Assembly (NCBI GenBank): GCA_002351925.1
Contig: DEHM01000024.1
Span: 52,572 to 110,657 of the forward strand
Length of the DNA stretch: 58,086 bases
Origin: Bacteroidales bacterium UBA2800
GTDB taxonomy: Bacteria; Bacteroidota; Bacteroidia; Bacteroidales; Paludibacteraceae
Direction: 5' to 3'
Of this stretch, positions 18,214 through 27,223 are shown one piece after another. The position numbers and the translations under genes are program-made. Below the pieces are notes generated by a model. The model did not search any database, was not told the DNA's origin, and was given only the letters and a program-made list of their open reading frames with translations. How positions within the stretch are numbered: position 1 is the stretch's first letter; the number at the start of each line of letters is the position of its first letter.

Positions 18214-20796
18214 TTATTCAGCAGCGGCAGGAGCCGGCGTTGCGTGATCCAATACTGTCTCGTAGTGTACTTCTTCGAAACTGATCTTGAATTCTACGCG
18301 GCGGTTCTTCTGGCGACCTGCTGCAGTCTTGTTGTCTGCAATAGGCTCTTCCTGACCGTAACCGACAGCCGTCATACGATCGGCATCTACTCCTTTCTTC
18401 TCCAGGTATTTCTTCACAGCATCTGCACGTTGTTGCGAGATCTTCTTGTTAACCTCTGCCTTTCCGGTGTTATCGGTGTGACCCTGAATCTCAATCATAT
18501 AGTTGCTGTTCTCGATGAAGATAACGGCTATCTCGTCCAGCAATGCGTACGATTTCTTCTTGATAGCGGCTTTACCGGTCTCAAACTCGATACCTTGCAT
18601 CGCTTTCTGCAGCAGAGTACGAACCTCGCGTTTTACTTCGGGACAACCCTTGTTAGCGCGTGTTCCTTCTACTTGCGGACATTCGTCCATGTAGTCGGGC
18701 ACTCCGTCGCCATCGGTATCCAGCTCGCAACCTACTGAGTCAACCTTGCCGATAGCTTCTGCCGGGGTGTTCGGGCAGTGATCCAGATAATCGGGTACAC
18801 CGTCGCTGTCGGTATCCAGCGGACAACCCTTCTCGTCAACTGCTGCACCTGCTTCAGCGGGCGTATCGCTACACTCATCCATGTAGTCAGCAATGCCGTC
18901 ACCGTCGGTATCCAGCGGACAACCGGTCGCACTAATCATGCCACGAGCAGCCTCCGGTGTCTCTGCGCATTCATCCATATAGTCGAACACACCGTCACCG
19001 TCAGTATCCAGCGGACAACCCAGCGAGTCTACATAGCCGATAGCCTCCTTCGGAGTATCCGGACAACGGTCACGATAGTCGGGCACTCCGTCGCCATCGG
19101 TATCCAGTTCGCAACCCAGCGTATCCACAAAACCGATAGCCTCTGCCGGTGTTCCCAGACAGTGATCCAGGTAATCGGGCACGCCGTCGTTATCCTCATC
19201 AAACGGACAACCGTGGATGTCTACTTCTATGCCACGCGGAGTGTTCGGACACATATCCAGCTTGTCCCATACGCCATCTTTATCCTTGTCCTTGCGGTTC
19301 GAGCCCCAGCAAATCGAGAAACCGAGTGCTAGGTTAACCATCTTTGCCTTCGATGGAAGGAGATATTTATTGGTATTAGGCATGGCCGCATAACTCGTTG
19401 GGATATAATCCATCGCGAGAGTCATGTTGATTCCGTCGTACGGCATAATACTCAAACCGGCACCGATGTTGCTGTACTGACCGTTATTCATCAGCGAGTA
19501 CGACACAGCCAAACTCAACCAGTTGAACGGACGGAAAGCTGCACCAATCGTCACCTCTTCATACAGACGTGCGTTGTACAGACGGGTAGCCGACAGGATA
19601 CCTACGCCTACGCGGTTATCCCAGAAATTAGCGTCCAGACCGATGTTCATGCGTGCCGAAATCATCTTGGCATAACCATTTCCGGCCTCATGCATCGTGA
19701 TATTCTTGGCCAAGCCCTGAATGCTGTTCAGTACCGAATCCAGCACCTTGTTCGACGAGAATTTACCGTTCTCATCTTGGAAGGCGGGATCGTTGTAGCG
19801 AATCTCGCCGACACCGGCAAATACGGTGTCCATCGAAGCGGTATATTTGCGCGAGTTAGTCCAATAGATAAAACCGAGGTCGTTTACGGCAGCACTAATC
19901 TGGAGTTGCTCAATGGGCTTGTAGGTGAAACCGAGGTCGATAGCAGCACCGTAACCGCTCGGCGTCAACATCTTTCCGATATTGTTGGTCGCAAACAGAT
20001 TATTGGTGCTCAACTCCTCTACGATATCCGACAGACGGCGGTTCTCAATGGCGGGCAGATTCTCGTAGTTGATAGGACCTGCTATGCGTACGTCTAAATC
20101 GCCTTGAATCAACCATCTTACCGAGTCGCTCAGTGTGCTGGTCAATCCAAGCCCTTTACTCTGGGCACTCATGTCGAATTGACCGAGCAGCAGTTTCAGT
20201 TTTCCACCGACTGTCCATTGGTCGTTTATCTTGTGGCTGTATCCGGCACCTATCTCCGTATAGGCCGATCCTCCGGCCCCCAGACCGGCAAGGTCAAAAC
20301 GGTTGTTGCCGCCGGCAAACAAGTTCTTCATTCCGCCGTCTAACAAGAAAGTGAACATCGACTTAGGCAGAGTACCTCCGGCGTTGATGCGCTCGTTGAT
20401 TCCTATCGTCAGATATCCGGCATCTTTGATGCGGAATCCCATGTTCAGGAAACCAATAGTTGCATCGGCCTCCATCAGCGTCATGCTGCGCAGTTTACTC
20501 AGGAACGCTTGCTTGTCGCCGTCAGGGTGGAGCGGGAGGATAATCGTCTGACCCGTCACCGGATCAAAACGCAGCACATTGCTCATCGTTAGTGAGTTGT
20601 TGCCTATACCAATCGACATCCAACCCAGCGGAGTGAAATTGATATAACCCATACTAACGGGTTGGAACGCAGGGTTCAGCGTGTGACGCATCGGGGCGTT
20701 CTCCAAGAAGTACAGCGTATTCACTTGTTGTGCACTCGCGCCGATACCCATCATTGCCACAAGGGCTACTAAGAAAAATCGTTTCATCGTTTTCAT
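18214..20796 (-). CDS. Outer-membrane DUF5723 protein with TSP3 repeats and OmpA domain
   Basis: An 860-residue protein with a signal peptide (MKRFFLVALVAMMGIGASAQ), a beta-rich region of about 470 residues resembling DUF5723 (NTLYFLENAPMRHTLNPAFQ at its start), seven Ca-binding thrombospondin type 3 repeats of about 32 residues (core LDTDGDGVPDYxDxCP), and a C-terminal OmpA peptidoglycan-binding domain (IEIQGHTDNTGKAEVNKKIS, RRVEF). The layout suggests a barrel in the outer membrane with a stiff calcium-loaded stalk reaching the cell wall. The start may be either of two Met codons (20796 or 20787). It lies 13 nt downstream of the lipoprotein gene and probably shares its promoter. Confidence 0.87.
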   Translation of the reverse strand: MKTMKRFFLVALVAMMGIGASAQQVNTLYFLENAPMRHTLNPAFQPVSMGYINFTPLGWMSIGIGNNSLTMSNVLRFDPVTGQTIILPLHPDGDKQAFLSKLRSMTLMEADATIGFLNMGFRIKDAGYLTIGINERINAGGTLPKSMFTFLLDGGMKNLFAGGNNRFDLAGLGAGGSAYTEIGAGYSHKINDQWTVGGKLKLLLGQFDMSAQSKGLGLTSTLSDSVRWLIQGDLDVRIAGPINYENLPAIENRRLSDIVEELSTNNLFATNNIGKMLTPSGYGAAIDLGFTYKPIEQLQISAAVNDLGFIYWTNSRKYTASMDTVFAGVGEIRYNDPAFQDENGKFSSNKVLDSVLNSIQGLAKNITMHEAGNGYAKMISARMNIGLDANFWDNRVGVGILSATRLYNARLYEEVTIGAAFRPFNWLSLAVSYSLMNNGQYSNIGAGLSIMPYDGINMTLAMDYIPTSYAAMPNTNKYLLPSKAKMVNLALGFSICWGSNRKDKDKDGVWDKLDMCPNTPRGIEVDIHGCPFDEDNDGVPDYLDHCLGTPAEAIGFVDTLGCELDTDGDGVPDYRDRCPDTPKEAIGYVDSLGCPLDTDGDGVFDYMDECAETPEAARGMISATGCPLDTDGDGIADYMDECSDTPAEAGAAVDEKGCPLDTDSDGVPDYLDHCPNTPAEAIGKVDSVGCELDTDGDGVPDYMDECPQVEGTRANKGCPEVKREVRTLLQKAMQGIEFETGKAAIKKKSYALLDEIAVIFIENSNYMIEIQGHTDNTGKAEVNKKISQQRADAVKKYLEKKGVDADRMTAVGYGQEEPIADNKTAAGRQKNRRVEFKISFEEVHYETVLDHATPAPAAAE
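18640..19300 (-). repeat. 96-bp tandem repeats coding for TSP3 units
   Basis: Seven units of about 96 bp, diverged at the DNA level but with a strictly kept DxDxDG core. They are protein-level repeats of the OmpA/TSP3 gene, not a satellite. Confidence 0.85.
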
Positions 20797-20809
20797 TGCT
20801 CAGCCCTCC

Positions 20810-22714
20810 TTATTTGCTAAAGTTAAACACTGCGTCCACATTGGCCGTCACACCTATCTCAAACGTCAACTTCTCTTCTGCGCGAATCTTCGAACAGAAG
20901 TTCGGGTTGTCTTTGAAGATGTAAGCCATCGACTCATCGTCTATAATCGCATTATAGATAATCGATTTAATCTCCGGCAACATGTTCAGTTTCTTCTTCG
21001 TCAGTTCTGCGCGAATATTGGTCTTACCAGGCGCTGTCGGTACCGATTGTCCATTGATATAGGCGAAAGTCGGTGGGGCGATCAAGATAGTGTCTTGCGG
21101 GAAGAGCAACAACGGCATTCCTGCAGAATCCGGATCCATCAGCATCTCGCCTTTAGCATTGTAACAACGCATCGTCGCTTTTACCGGCAATTGAATGGTG
21201 CTGGTCGCAATAAGCACAAGACTGATATCCGATGTCTGAACCGACTCAATACTATTGGTGCTGGCTACCAGCGAATCGATGCTATACTCGCTTAGGTTCA
21301 CATCTGTAATAGTATCCGTATAGTCTACATGTACTCCCTGATGGAAAATAAGCGGTAAACGACATTCCGCATCTACCAAAATGGTATCATTCGACGTCAC
21401 GCGAATCTGAGGAGTCTCGTCATATTTGAAATCCACGTTGAATTTATAGTGGAGACGTTGCGGCATATTGTAGAACAACTCGTCAATATTTCCACCGACA
21501 TCTGTATTGTTAAAATCAATCCAAATAGCATCAGAAACGGCACCAATCGAGTCTTTGTATGGATCGAGTGCGTGCTTTTCCCAAGGTCCGGGGAAGAAGG
21601 TCTCCGGTTGACGGGCGGTCGAGTTACCAAACATTGCCCAATGCTTTTTACCATCGTTATCTATGGTATATAATGAGTCTCCGCTAATCACCATCGCTCC
21701 GGCTAACTCTGTATAGATATGAGCACGTACGGTGGGTTCTGCAAATGGCAACTTAGAGGTGCGCAAGAATTCCAACTCACCCCACGCACTGCTCAAATCT
21801 TCTTCCGAAGAAGCCGCCATATCGTCGGATGGTGTAAAATTACCCCACATCGCCTTATAATTGATAAAGGCAAGTGTTATCTCATACACGAATTTGGCGT
21901 CCGACTTTACAACCACTTGCGTGTCGGCAGGAATCGTGAAAAGGAAGTCAACATAGAAAGTCACTGAGTCCACTACATTGTCTTGTAAATACAATTGCCA
22001 ATCCGTCTTGCCTCTCAACTGGTCATTCTTCATCATGTTGATGGTGAAGGCATCGATGTCGGTGTCAATATGCTGGTTGTAATCCGTTACCGCGGGAGCT
22101 TCTTTGGTATACACCGTCATGACGTTTCCTTTCGGACGGCGAACGCGGTCACCCAGAATCAGCTGCACACTGTCAATCCACTTCCAATCCAACGGCAGGT
22201 TGTTCCGCGTGATAAGAGACGTGAATCGTGCTTTGTTGATTTGTGCACTGTCGATACGGTGAGACACATCAGCACTGTTTACACCACTCAGTTTAATAGG
22301 TATAGCAAAATGTAACGTGTCTTGCTTACCTTTGCCTTGAACAGGGATGTCCGTACCCGGCGGGATAGGTATAGCAGACTTCTCGGCCAGGTTGTCGTAA
22401 ACGTTCAACGAGAATGGGGGAGGGGTCGTTACGTACTTCGATAAGTCGAACTTGGCGAAGCTACGTTCAATCCGGTAATTGTTACGCCAGACTAATCCAC
22501 CTGTGTTCACACCTACAGTGTCAATGTAGATGTTGTCCATGTCGCCAACAAAGTCACCAACGGTGGCCGTCGCTTTACCAATAGGCACCATCAAACCCAT
22601 TTGTACTGCAGTAGAAGTATTCACGTTGCCCAGGTCAATGTCGGAGTGACAACCTGTCAACATACTTCCTGCCATCAATAGCGCACCTAACGTGCGGAGA
22701 AATTTGATTTGCAT
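20810..22714 (-). CDS. Large lipoprotein of unknown function
   Basis: A 634-residue protein with a clear lipoprotein signal (LMAGSMLTGCHSD, lipobox LTGC), so it should be membrane-anchored. The rest is predicted beta-rich with repeated immunoglobulin- or jelly-roll-like stretches, and I recognise no family. It is transcribed from its own promoter (22759-22789) with an A-rich leader and is followed after 13 nt by the DUF5723/OmpA protein, suggesting the two act together at the outer membrane (inference). Confidence 0.75.
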   Translation of the reverse strand: MQIKFLRTLGALLMAGSMLTGCHSDIDLGNVNTSTAVQMGLMVPIGKATATVGDFVGDMDNIYIDTVGVNTGGLVWRNNYRIERSFAKFDLSKYVTTPPPFSLNVYDNLAEKSAIPIPPGTDIPVQGKGKQDTLHFAIPIKLSGVNSADVSHRIDSAQINKARFTSLITRNNLPLDWKWIDSVQLILGDRVRRPKGNVMTVYTKEAPAVTDYNQHIDTDIDAFTINMMKNDQLRGKTDWQLYLQDNVVDSVTFYVDFLFTIPADTQVVVKSDAKFVYEITLAFINYKAMWGNFTPSDDMAASSEEDLSSAWGELEFLRTSKLPFAEPTVRAHIYTELAGAMVISGDSLYTIDNDGKKHWAMFGNSTARQPETFFPGPWEKHALDPYKDSIGAVSDAIWIDFNNTDVGGNIDELFYNMPQRLHYKFNVDFKYDETPQIRVTSNDTILVDAECRLPLIFHQGVHVDYTDTITDVNLSEYSIDSLVASTNSIESVQTSDISLVLIATSTIQLPVKATMRCYNAKGEMLMDPDSAGMPLLLFPQDTILIAPPTFAYINGQSVPTAPGKTNIRAELTKKKLNMLPEIKSIIYNAIIDDESMAYIFKDNPNFCSKIRAEEKLTFEIGVTANVDAVFNFSK

Positions 22715-22758
22715 TGTTTGTTATTGTTTTGATTGTTTGTTATTTCCAAATTTGCGTG

Positions 22759-22789
22759 CAAATTTACTGCTTTTTTTTGATATATGCAA
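22759..22789 (-). promoter_or_regulatory. Promoter of the lipoprotein-OmpA operon
   Basis: Minus-strand TTG (22789-22787), 20-nt spacer CATATATCAAAAAAAAGCAG and TAAATTTG (22766-22759). The leader to the ATG at 22714 is A/C-rich, as usual for well-translated Bacteroidota genes. Confidence 0.8.
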
Positions 22790-22805
22790 ATTTATTACAA
22801 TAAAT

Positions 22806-24212
22806 TTACCGTAATACATATATTTTCTCTGTGGCACGCGTCAAGGCGGTGTACAACCACCGGATATATTCATAACGTTCTGCCGCATCTGCCATCCTTT
22901 CCGCATCTTCCCCGATACCGCTGGTGTCGATATACACATGTTTCCACTGACCGCCCTGCGCCTTGTGGCACGTCACTGCATACGCAAAGCGTATCTGCAG
23001 CGCGTTATAGTACGGCGACTCGTAAATTTTCTTTACCAGTTCCTTCTTGTTCCTGATCTCCGGATAATCTTCTGCCACGCGGGCAAACAACTCTTTCTGC
23101 AGCGCATAATTGGCCTCAGGACTATCCGTCGTCAGTGTGTCCAGCCACACCAACGCCTCAATCTCCCAGTTATAATCCACCGATCGCAAGCTGGCTTTTG
23201 CAAAATGGAATCCGTATAACTCGTGCACATTCGTCAAACGCTCGATTTCCAGCATGTCACCATTGGCCAGAAAAGCCAAGTCTTCATACTCCTGTGCCCA
23301 GAAATAGTTATTCTTAGTCACCATCACACGGTCGCCGTTCGACAACTCATCCTCTTTCCACAAGATGCGTGCGCGTACGCCCTGATTATATAGGTTGGTC
23401 AGCTTATTGCTGCGTGTGATGATCAGCGTTTCTTCCGCGCCTACCTCGCGCCAACTCTGCTCCAGCGTCTCCTGCACCTCTTCACCGTTCAACCGCACGA
23501 TATCCCGATCATTCGCCTGAATGGAATAATTTTTAATCTTAAATTTCTCGTTTCTTATTTCTTTCCTCACCCTTGTTGCTTCTCTCAGTATCCCGCTGTC
23601 CAGTGCTTGGCGCGCCACTTCTGTCAGCGCGTAACCCGTCACCGACAAGCCGTAACCCCTCATGAAATCCTCGTCCAGCGCCGGACTGTTTAGACTTCCT
23701 ACCGGCGGTAACTGAGCGTCGTCACCCAGCAGTAACAGGCTGCATCCCAGACCGTTATACACATATTTCACCAAGTCGTCCAACAGACAACCGCTGCCAA
23801 AACCGCTCGCTTCGCGCTGACCACTCAGCATCGATGCTTCATCCACAATAAACAGCGTGCTACGACGTATATTCTGACTCAGGCTAAACGCCTCCATACC
23901 CAATTGCTGCTGGCGGTAAATACACTTGTGTATCGTGTAGGCCGGCGCACCCGAATAGCGGCTCAGCACTTTCGCGGCTCTCCCGGTCGGAGCCAAGAGC
24001 ACGCAGGGTTGCTTCAGCCCAGCTAAAGCGCGGACCAACGCACTGACTACGCTCGTCTTTCCCGTGCCCGCATAGCCGCGCAGGATGAATGCTTTACGCT
24101 CCTCTCGCGACACCAGAAAACGACCGAGAGCCGCCAATAGTCCCCATTTTTCCGCATTTGGCTCGAACGGCAATTCGGCCTTTATCCGCCCTATAATGAA
24201 GTTTTCCAGCAA
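22806..24212 (-). CDS. RecD-like AAA ATPase / DNA helicase
   Basis: A superfamily 1B helicase-like protein of 468 residues with Walker A GYAGTGKTS, Walker B LFIVDEASML, the GDDAQLPPVG motif, and a C-terminal UvrD-like part with TCHKAQGGQW and YTALTRA. Probably acts in DNA repair or recombination. The frame is open up to 24407, but that extension is antisense to the SRP RNA gene, so it is unlikely to be coding. I place the start at TTG 24212 (LLENFIIGRIKAELPFEPN), where homology-like sequence begins; no in-frame ATG lies nearby. No clear promoter was found for it. Confidence 0.85.
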   Translation of the reverse strand: MLENFIIGRIKAELPFEPNAEKWGLLAALGRFLVSREERKAFILRGYAGTGKTSVVSALVRALAGLKQPCVLLAPTGRAAKVLSRYSGAPAYTIHKCIYRQQQLGMEAFSLSQNIRRSTLFIVDEASMLSGQREASGFGSGCLLDDLVKYVYNGLGCSLLLLGDDAQLPPVGSLNSPALDEDFMRGYGLSVTGYALTEVARQALDSGILREATRVRKEIRNEKFKIKNYSIQANDRDIVRLNGEEVQETLEQSWREVGAEETLIITRSNKLTNLYNQGVRARILWKEDELSNGDRVMVTKNNYFWAQEYEDLAFLANGDMLEIERLTNVHELYGFHFAKASLRSVDYNWEIEALVWLDTLTTDSPEANYALQKELFARVAEDYPEIRNKKELVKKIYESPYYNALQIRFAYAVTCHKAQGGQWKHVYIDTSGIGEDAERMADAAERYEYIRWLYTALTRATEKIYVLR

Positions 24213-24228
24213 TTTATTGGTAAAAAAT

Positions 24229-24259
24229 TTGCGTATGTCAAAATTTTGTTGTACTTTTG
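24229..24259 (+). promoter_or_regulatory. Promoter of the SRP RNA gene
   Basis: TTG 24229-24231, 20-nt spacer CGTATGTCAAAATTTTGTTG and TACTTTTG 24252-24259 with G before and C after. The expected start site is near 24266. Confidence 0.8.
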
Positions 24260-24265
24260 CACCCG

Positions 24266-24384
24266 ATTTCCGAGTTATAGAGCAAGTCCTATACGACCAG
24301 CTCCCTCTGAATTCCCCCAGGTCTTGACCGAAGCAAGGGTAGGAGGTTGTAGCGGTGCGATGTAGTAAGCTTGCTCTTTTTTTT
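24266..24384 (+). ncRNA. ffs: Signal recognition particle RNA (4.5S-like)
   Basis: RNA partner of Ffh in co-translational targeting of membrane and secreted proteins. The conserved helix 8 core is present: CCCCCAGG at about 24314-24321, then ten nucleotides of hairpin tip (TCTTGACCGA) and AGCAAGGGTA at 24332-24341, the Bacteroidales form of the CAGG...AGCAG element. An 8-bp closing stem AGAGCAAG (24279-24286) / CTTGCTCT (24370-24377) brings the ends together, and a T-run (24377-24384) terminates it. The promoter is well placed. It lies on the plus strand between two minus-strand genes. The exact 5' end is inferred from the promoter. Confidence 0.87.
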
Positions 24385-24403
24385 GTGCTATTTGCACACC
24401 GCA

Positions 24404-25807
24404 TCACTCAATTTCTAGTCCTCCTATGGTATACTTCTTACCGTTCCGCTCAATTAATAGTTGACCGTTCTGCAGCATTTTCCGGCATCGTTTCTCTCCT
24501 TCGATTGACTCTGTCCCCATCGGCAGATCCATCGTATAGGCTGTCCACGCATCCGGAATACCATATCCGTAGTGTGTGGAATCCGGTGTTTGATACCTGT
24601 CCGACGAACGAAGAATGCGTTCACGTATCTGCATCGCGTTCTCTGTCGGTAGTGCCGACCATAAACTGGCTGCCAAGCCGGCGAGCAGTGGTGCTGCGTA
24701 ACTCGTGCCGTTGGATGTCGTGTTGCTCCCGTTAGGATTGATCAGTTGTGTACTCACGCCTACGGCGCAAACATCAGGTTTGACACGCCCGTCGGCAGAA
24801 GGACCATAACTGGAGAAACTGCCTATCTGGCGGTTGGTATTCACCGCGCCTACGGTCAGTATGCTGTCTGCGTCAGCTGGAACACCGATATAGTGCCAAG
24901 GGGCATTGCCTTCATTACCTGCCGCTACACACACCAGAATACCTTTCCGCGCAGCAATAGTCGCCGCTTGACTCGCCCGCGTGTGCCTACCGTCCAGGTC
25001 GCTGTACCTCAAGCCCCAACTGCTGTTGTCGAACTCCGCGTACCCCAGCGAAATAGACACCACATTCACTCCCAGCGAATCGGCAGCCTCCAGTCCCGCT
25101 ACTAGATTGTCCATCTCTTTCGGACTCTCCGTGTCATTCTCCTCCGTGCGCACCAGATAATACTGCGCCTGAGTAGCCGCTCCGTGGAAATTCGTCTTGA
25201 TACCGCTTATCGTACTCAGACACTGTTCGCCGTGGTCACCGGTCGATCCGTAGAAATCATAGCTGTCGTCCGTAAAATCCAAGGCGCCAAGCTGTAACGT
25301 GCTCTGCCGGTAACAACTCAGCGTATTGGCATTCTCAAACGCACCGTCAAAATGCGCCATCACAATACCTTGCCCCTCAAAGCCCGCCTGATGCAGCGGC
25401 TTCAGGTTGTACAGATTCAGCTGTGGATCGGTCAGCAAAAGGCTGGCGGCCTCTTTTACACGCTCTGCTGGTATATTCTTGCGTTTCTGGTAGCCACTGG
25501 GCGTGCTGTTGTCACGCGTCATCTCCACTTCCTTCACAAAAGACAACTGCGCCACTTTGCCGGCCAACTTGCTGCTCATCTCACATGTCACACCGTTAAA
25601 CCAGCGGCTCTTGTGATAAATTGTCGCCCCCATACGCCGCAAGCTGTCGGTATACAACCCGCTCACCGGATAATCCATCTCGTCGGTCGGTATATGCCAG
25701 CGCGCTCTTTGTTCCCAGGCACGCTCTGACAACTGCGGAGCCGTCTTCTCCGGCCTATCGGTAAACGACACAAAATAGACGTGCAGCAAAATAAACAATC
25801 CTATCAT
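24404..25807 (-). CDS. Subtilisin-like serine peptidase (S8), secreted
   Basis: A 467-residue S8 peptidase starting with a hydrophobic export segment (MIGLFILLHVYFVSF). Catalytic triad motifs: Asp in MAHFDGAF, His in TGDHGEQCL (atypical for HGTHVAG), Ser in NGTSYAAPLLAG, plus the oxyanion Asn in AAGNEGN. A pre-domain of about 120 residues precedes the catalytic domain. The C-terminus ends in NGQLLIERNGKKYTIGGLEI, similar to the tails of the phosphoesterase and GH53 proteins. It is the last gene of the 16-gene minus-strand run, 1 nt after rlmD. Confidence 0.9.
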   Translation of the reverse strand: MIGLFILLHVYFVSFTDRPEKTAPQLSERAWEQRARWHIPTDEMDYPVSGLYTDSLRRMGATIYHKSRWFNGVTCEMSSKLAGKVAQLSFVKEVEMTRDNSTPSGYQKRKNIPAERVKEAASLLLTDPQLNLYNLKPLHQAGFEGQGIVMAHFDGAFENANTLSCYRQSTLQLGALDFTDDSYDFYGSTGDHGEQCLSTISGIKTNFHGAATQAQYYLVRTEENDTESPKEMDNLVAGLEAADSLGVNVVSISLGYAEFDNSSWGLRYSDLDGRHTRASQAATIAARKGILVCVAAGNEGNAPWHYIGVPADADSILTVGAVNTNRQIGSFSSYGPSADGRVKPDVCAVGVSTQLINPNGSNTTSNGTSYAAPLLAGLAASLWSALPTENAMQIRERILRSSDRYQTPDSTHYGYGIPDAWTAYTMDLPMGTESIEGEKRCRKMLQNGQLLIERNGKKYTIGGLEIE

Positions 25808-25808
25808 C

Positions 25809-27221
25809 TTATCTCCTTTCCAGTAGTACCACGTTCTCTACGTGCTGCGTGTGGGGAAACATATCCACGGGTTGTACTTTTTCTACTTTATACTTCTTGT
25901 CCAGCAACGCCAGATCTCTTGCTTGTGTCGCGGGATTACAACTCACATACACGATACGTTGCGGCGCAGCGTTCAGTATCACATCCACTACATCCTCGTC
26001 CATTCCCGCACGCGGAGGATCTGTGATAATCACGTCCGGTCTGCCGTATTTCTCCACGAACGCATCGTTTAAAACTTTCTTCATGTCTCCTGCGAAGAAT
26101 AGTGTATTTTCAATGCCGTTAATCTTCGAGTTGACTTTTGCGTCTTCTATTGCTTCGGGCACATATTCTATGCCGATGACCTGACGCGCCTGTTTGGACA
26201 CAAAATTGGCAATCGTTCCCGTGCCGGTATACAGGTCGTACACCAGTTCCTTTCCGGTCAGGCCGGCAAAACGGCGAGCCACTTGGTAGAGCTCGTAAGC
26301 CTGCTCTGTATTGGTCTGGTAGAACGACTTCGGACCTACTTTAAACTGCAGTCCCTCCATTTCTTCCATGATGTGGTCTTGACCATAATACACTTCCACA
26401 TCCTGATCGCCGATGGTGTCGTTGAACTTCGTGTTCACCACGTAGAGTAGGGAGATGATCTCCGGGAATTGCTTGTGTAGCTCGTCCAGCAGTCCCTTGC
26501 ATGCTTCGTCCAACGGTGCACCAAACGACACAATCAGCATCAACTCGCCTTTGTGATTGTTCCTCAGAATCAGTGTCCTTACTTGCCCTTCATGCGTGTG
26601 CTCGTTGTAGAAACTCAGTCCGTGCGCACGTGCGTACTCGCGCACGCAGTTCCTTATCTTATTATTTACCTCCGGCATCAAGTGACACTCCTCAATGTCC
26701 AGCACCTTGTCAAAACAGTTGGGAATGTGGAATCCCAGTCCATACGTGCTGTCAATCTTATTCAGTCCTCCGGCGGCCTCTATCTCTTCCCATGGCAGCC
26801 ATTTCCGGTCCGCGCAGGTAAACTCCAGCTTGTTGCGGTATTCATACACCTGCTTGCTGCCCAGTATCGGACTGATCTCCGGCAACGCAATCTTACCGAT
26901 ACGTGTCAGATTATCCACAATCTGCTGTTGCTTGTATTTCAGTTGCTCCTCATACGGCAGAATCTGCCATTTGCACCCGCCGCACACGCCGAAATGCTTG
27001 CAACGCGCCTCGCAGCGTACGGGCGAAGGCTTCACGATCCGCACCACTTTCGCCTCCATGAAACTGTGTTTCTTGCGGGTCACTTGCAGGTCGACAATAT
27101 CGCCCGGCACACAGTTGGGCACAAACGTCACAATATCATCGATTCTCACCAGCGCCTTGCCTTCTGCCGCTACACCGGTTATCTCAATGTTCTCAAAAAG
27201 AGGTAAGTTCTTTTTCTTCAT
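25809..27221 (-). CDS. rlmD: 23S rRNA (uracil-C5)-methyltransferase RlmD/RumA family
   Basis: A 470-residue SAM-dependent RNA methyltransferase. It has an N-terminal TRAM domain (residues 10-60), the four-Cys Fe-S motif CEARCKHFGVCGGCKW, the SAM-binding YDLYTGTGTIANF and the catalytic-Cys segment VSCNPATQARDL. The family methylates uracil in 23S rRNA (U1939 or U747) or tRNA U54; the specific target is not decided by sequence. I chose ATG 27221 (MKKKNLPLFENIEIT), 2 nt after the preceding stop, over an upstream GTG. Confidence 0.9.
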   Translation of the reverse strand: MKKKNLPLFENIEITGVAAEGKALVRIDDIVTFVPNCVPGDIVDLQVTRKKHSFMEAKVVRIVKPSPVRCEARCKHFGVCGGCKWQILPYEEQLKYKQQQIVDNLTRIGKIALPEISPILGSKQVYEYRNKLEFTCADRKWLPWEEIEAAGGLNKIDSTYGLGFHIPNCFDKVLDIEECHLMPEVNNKIRNCVREYARAHGLSFYNEHTHEGQVRTLILRNNHKGELMLIVSFGAPLDEACKGLLDELHKQFPEIISLLYVVNTKFNDTIGDQDVEVYYGQDHIMEEMEGLQFKVGPKSFYQTNTEQAYELYQVARRFAGLTGKELVYDLYTGTGTIANFVSKQARQVIGIEYVPEAIEDAKVNSKINGIENTLFFAGDMKKVLNDAFVEKYGRPDVIITDPPRAGMDEDVVDVILNAAPQRIVYVSCNPATQARDLALLDKKYKVEKVQPVDMFPHTQHVENVVLLERR

Positions 27222-27223
27222 CG

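Noticed and set aside
18640..19300. DNA satellite or mobile repeat
   Set aside because: The 96-bp units are protein repeats (TSP3) with synonymous drift and full reading frame.
24213..24407. N-terminal extension of the helicase
   Set aside because: The extra 65 codons are antisense to the SRP RNA gene, its promoter and terminator, and their translation (many Ser/Thr/Cys/Arg) does not look like the rest of the protein.
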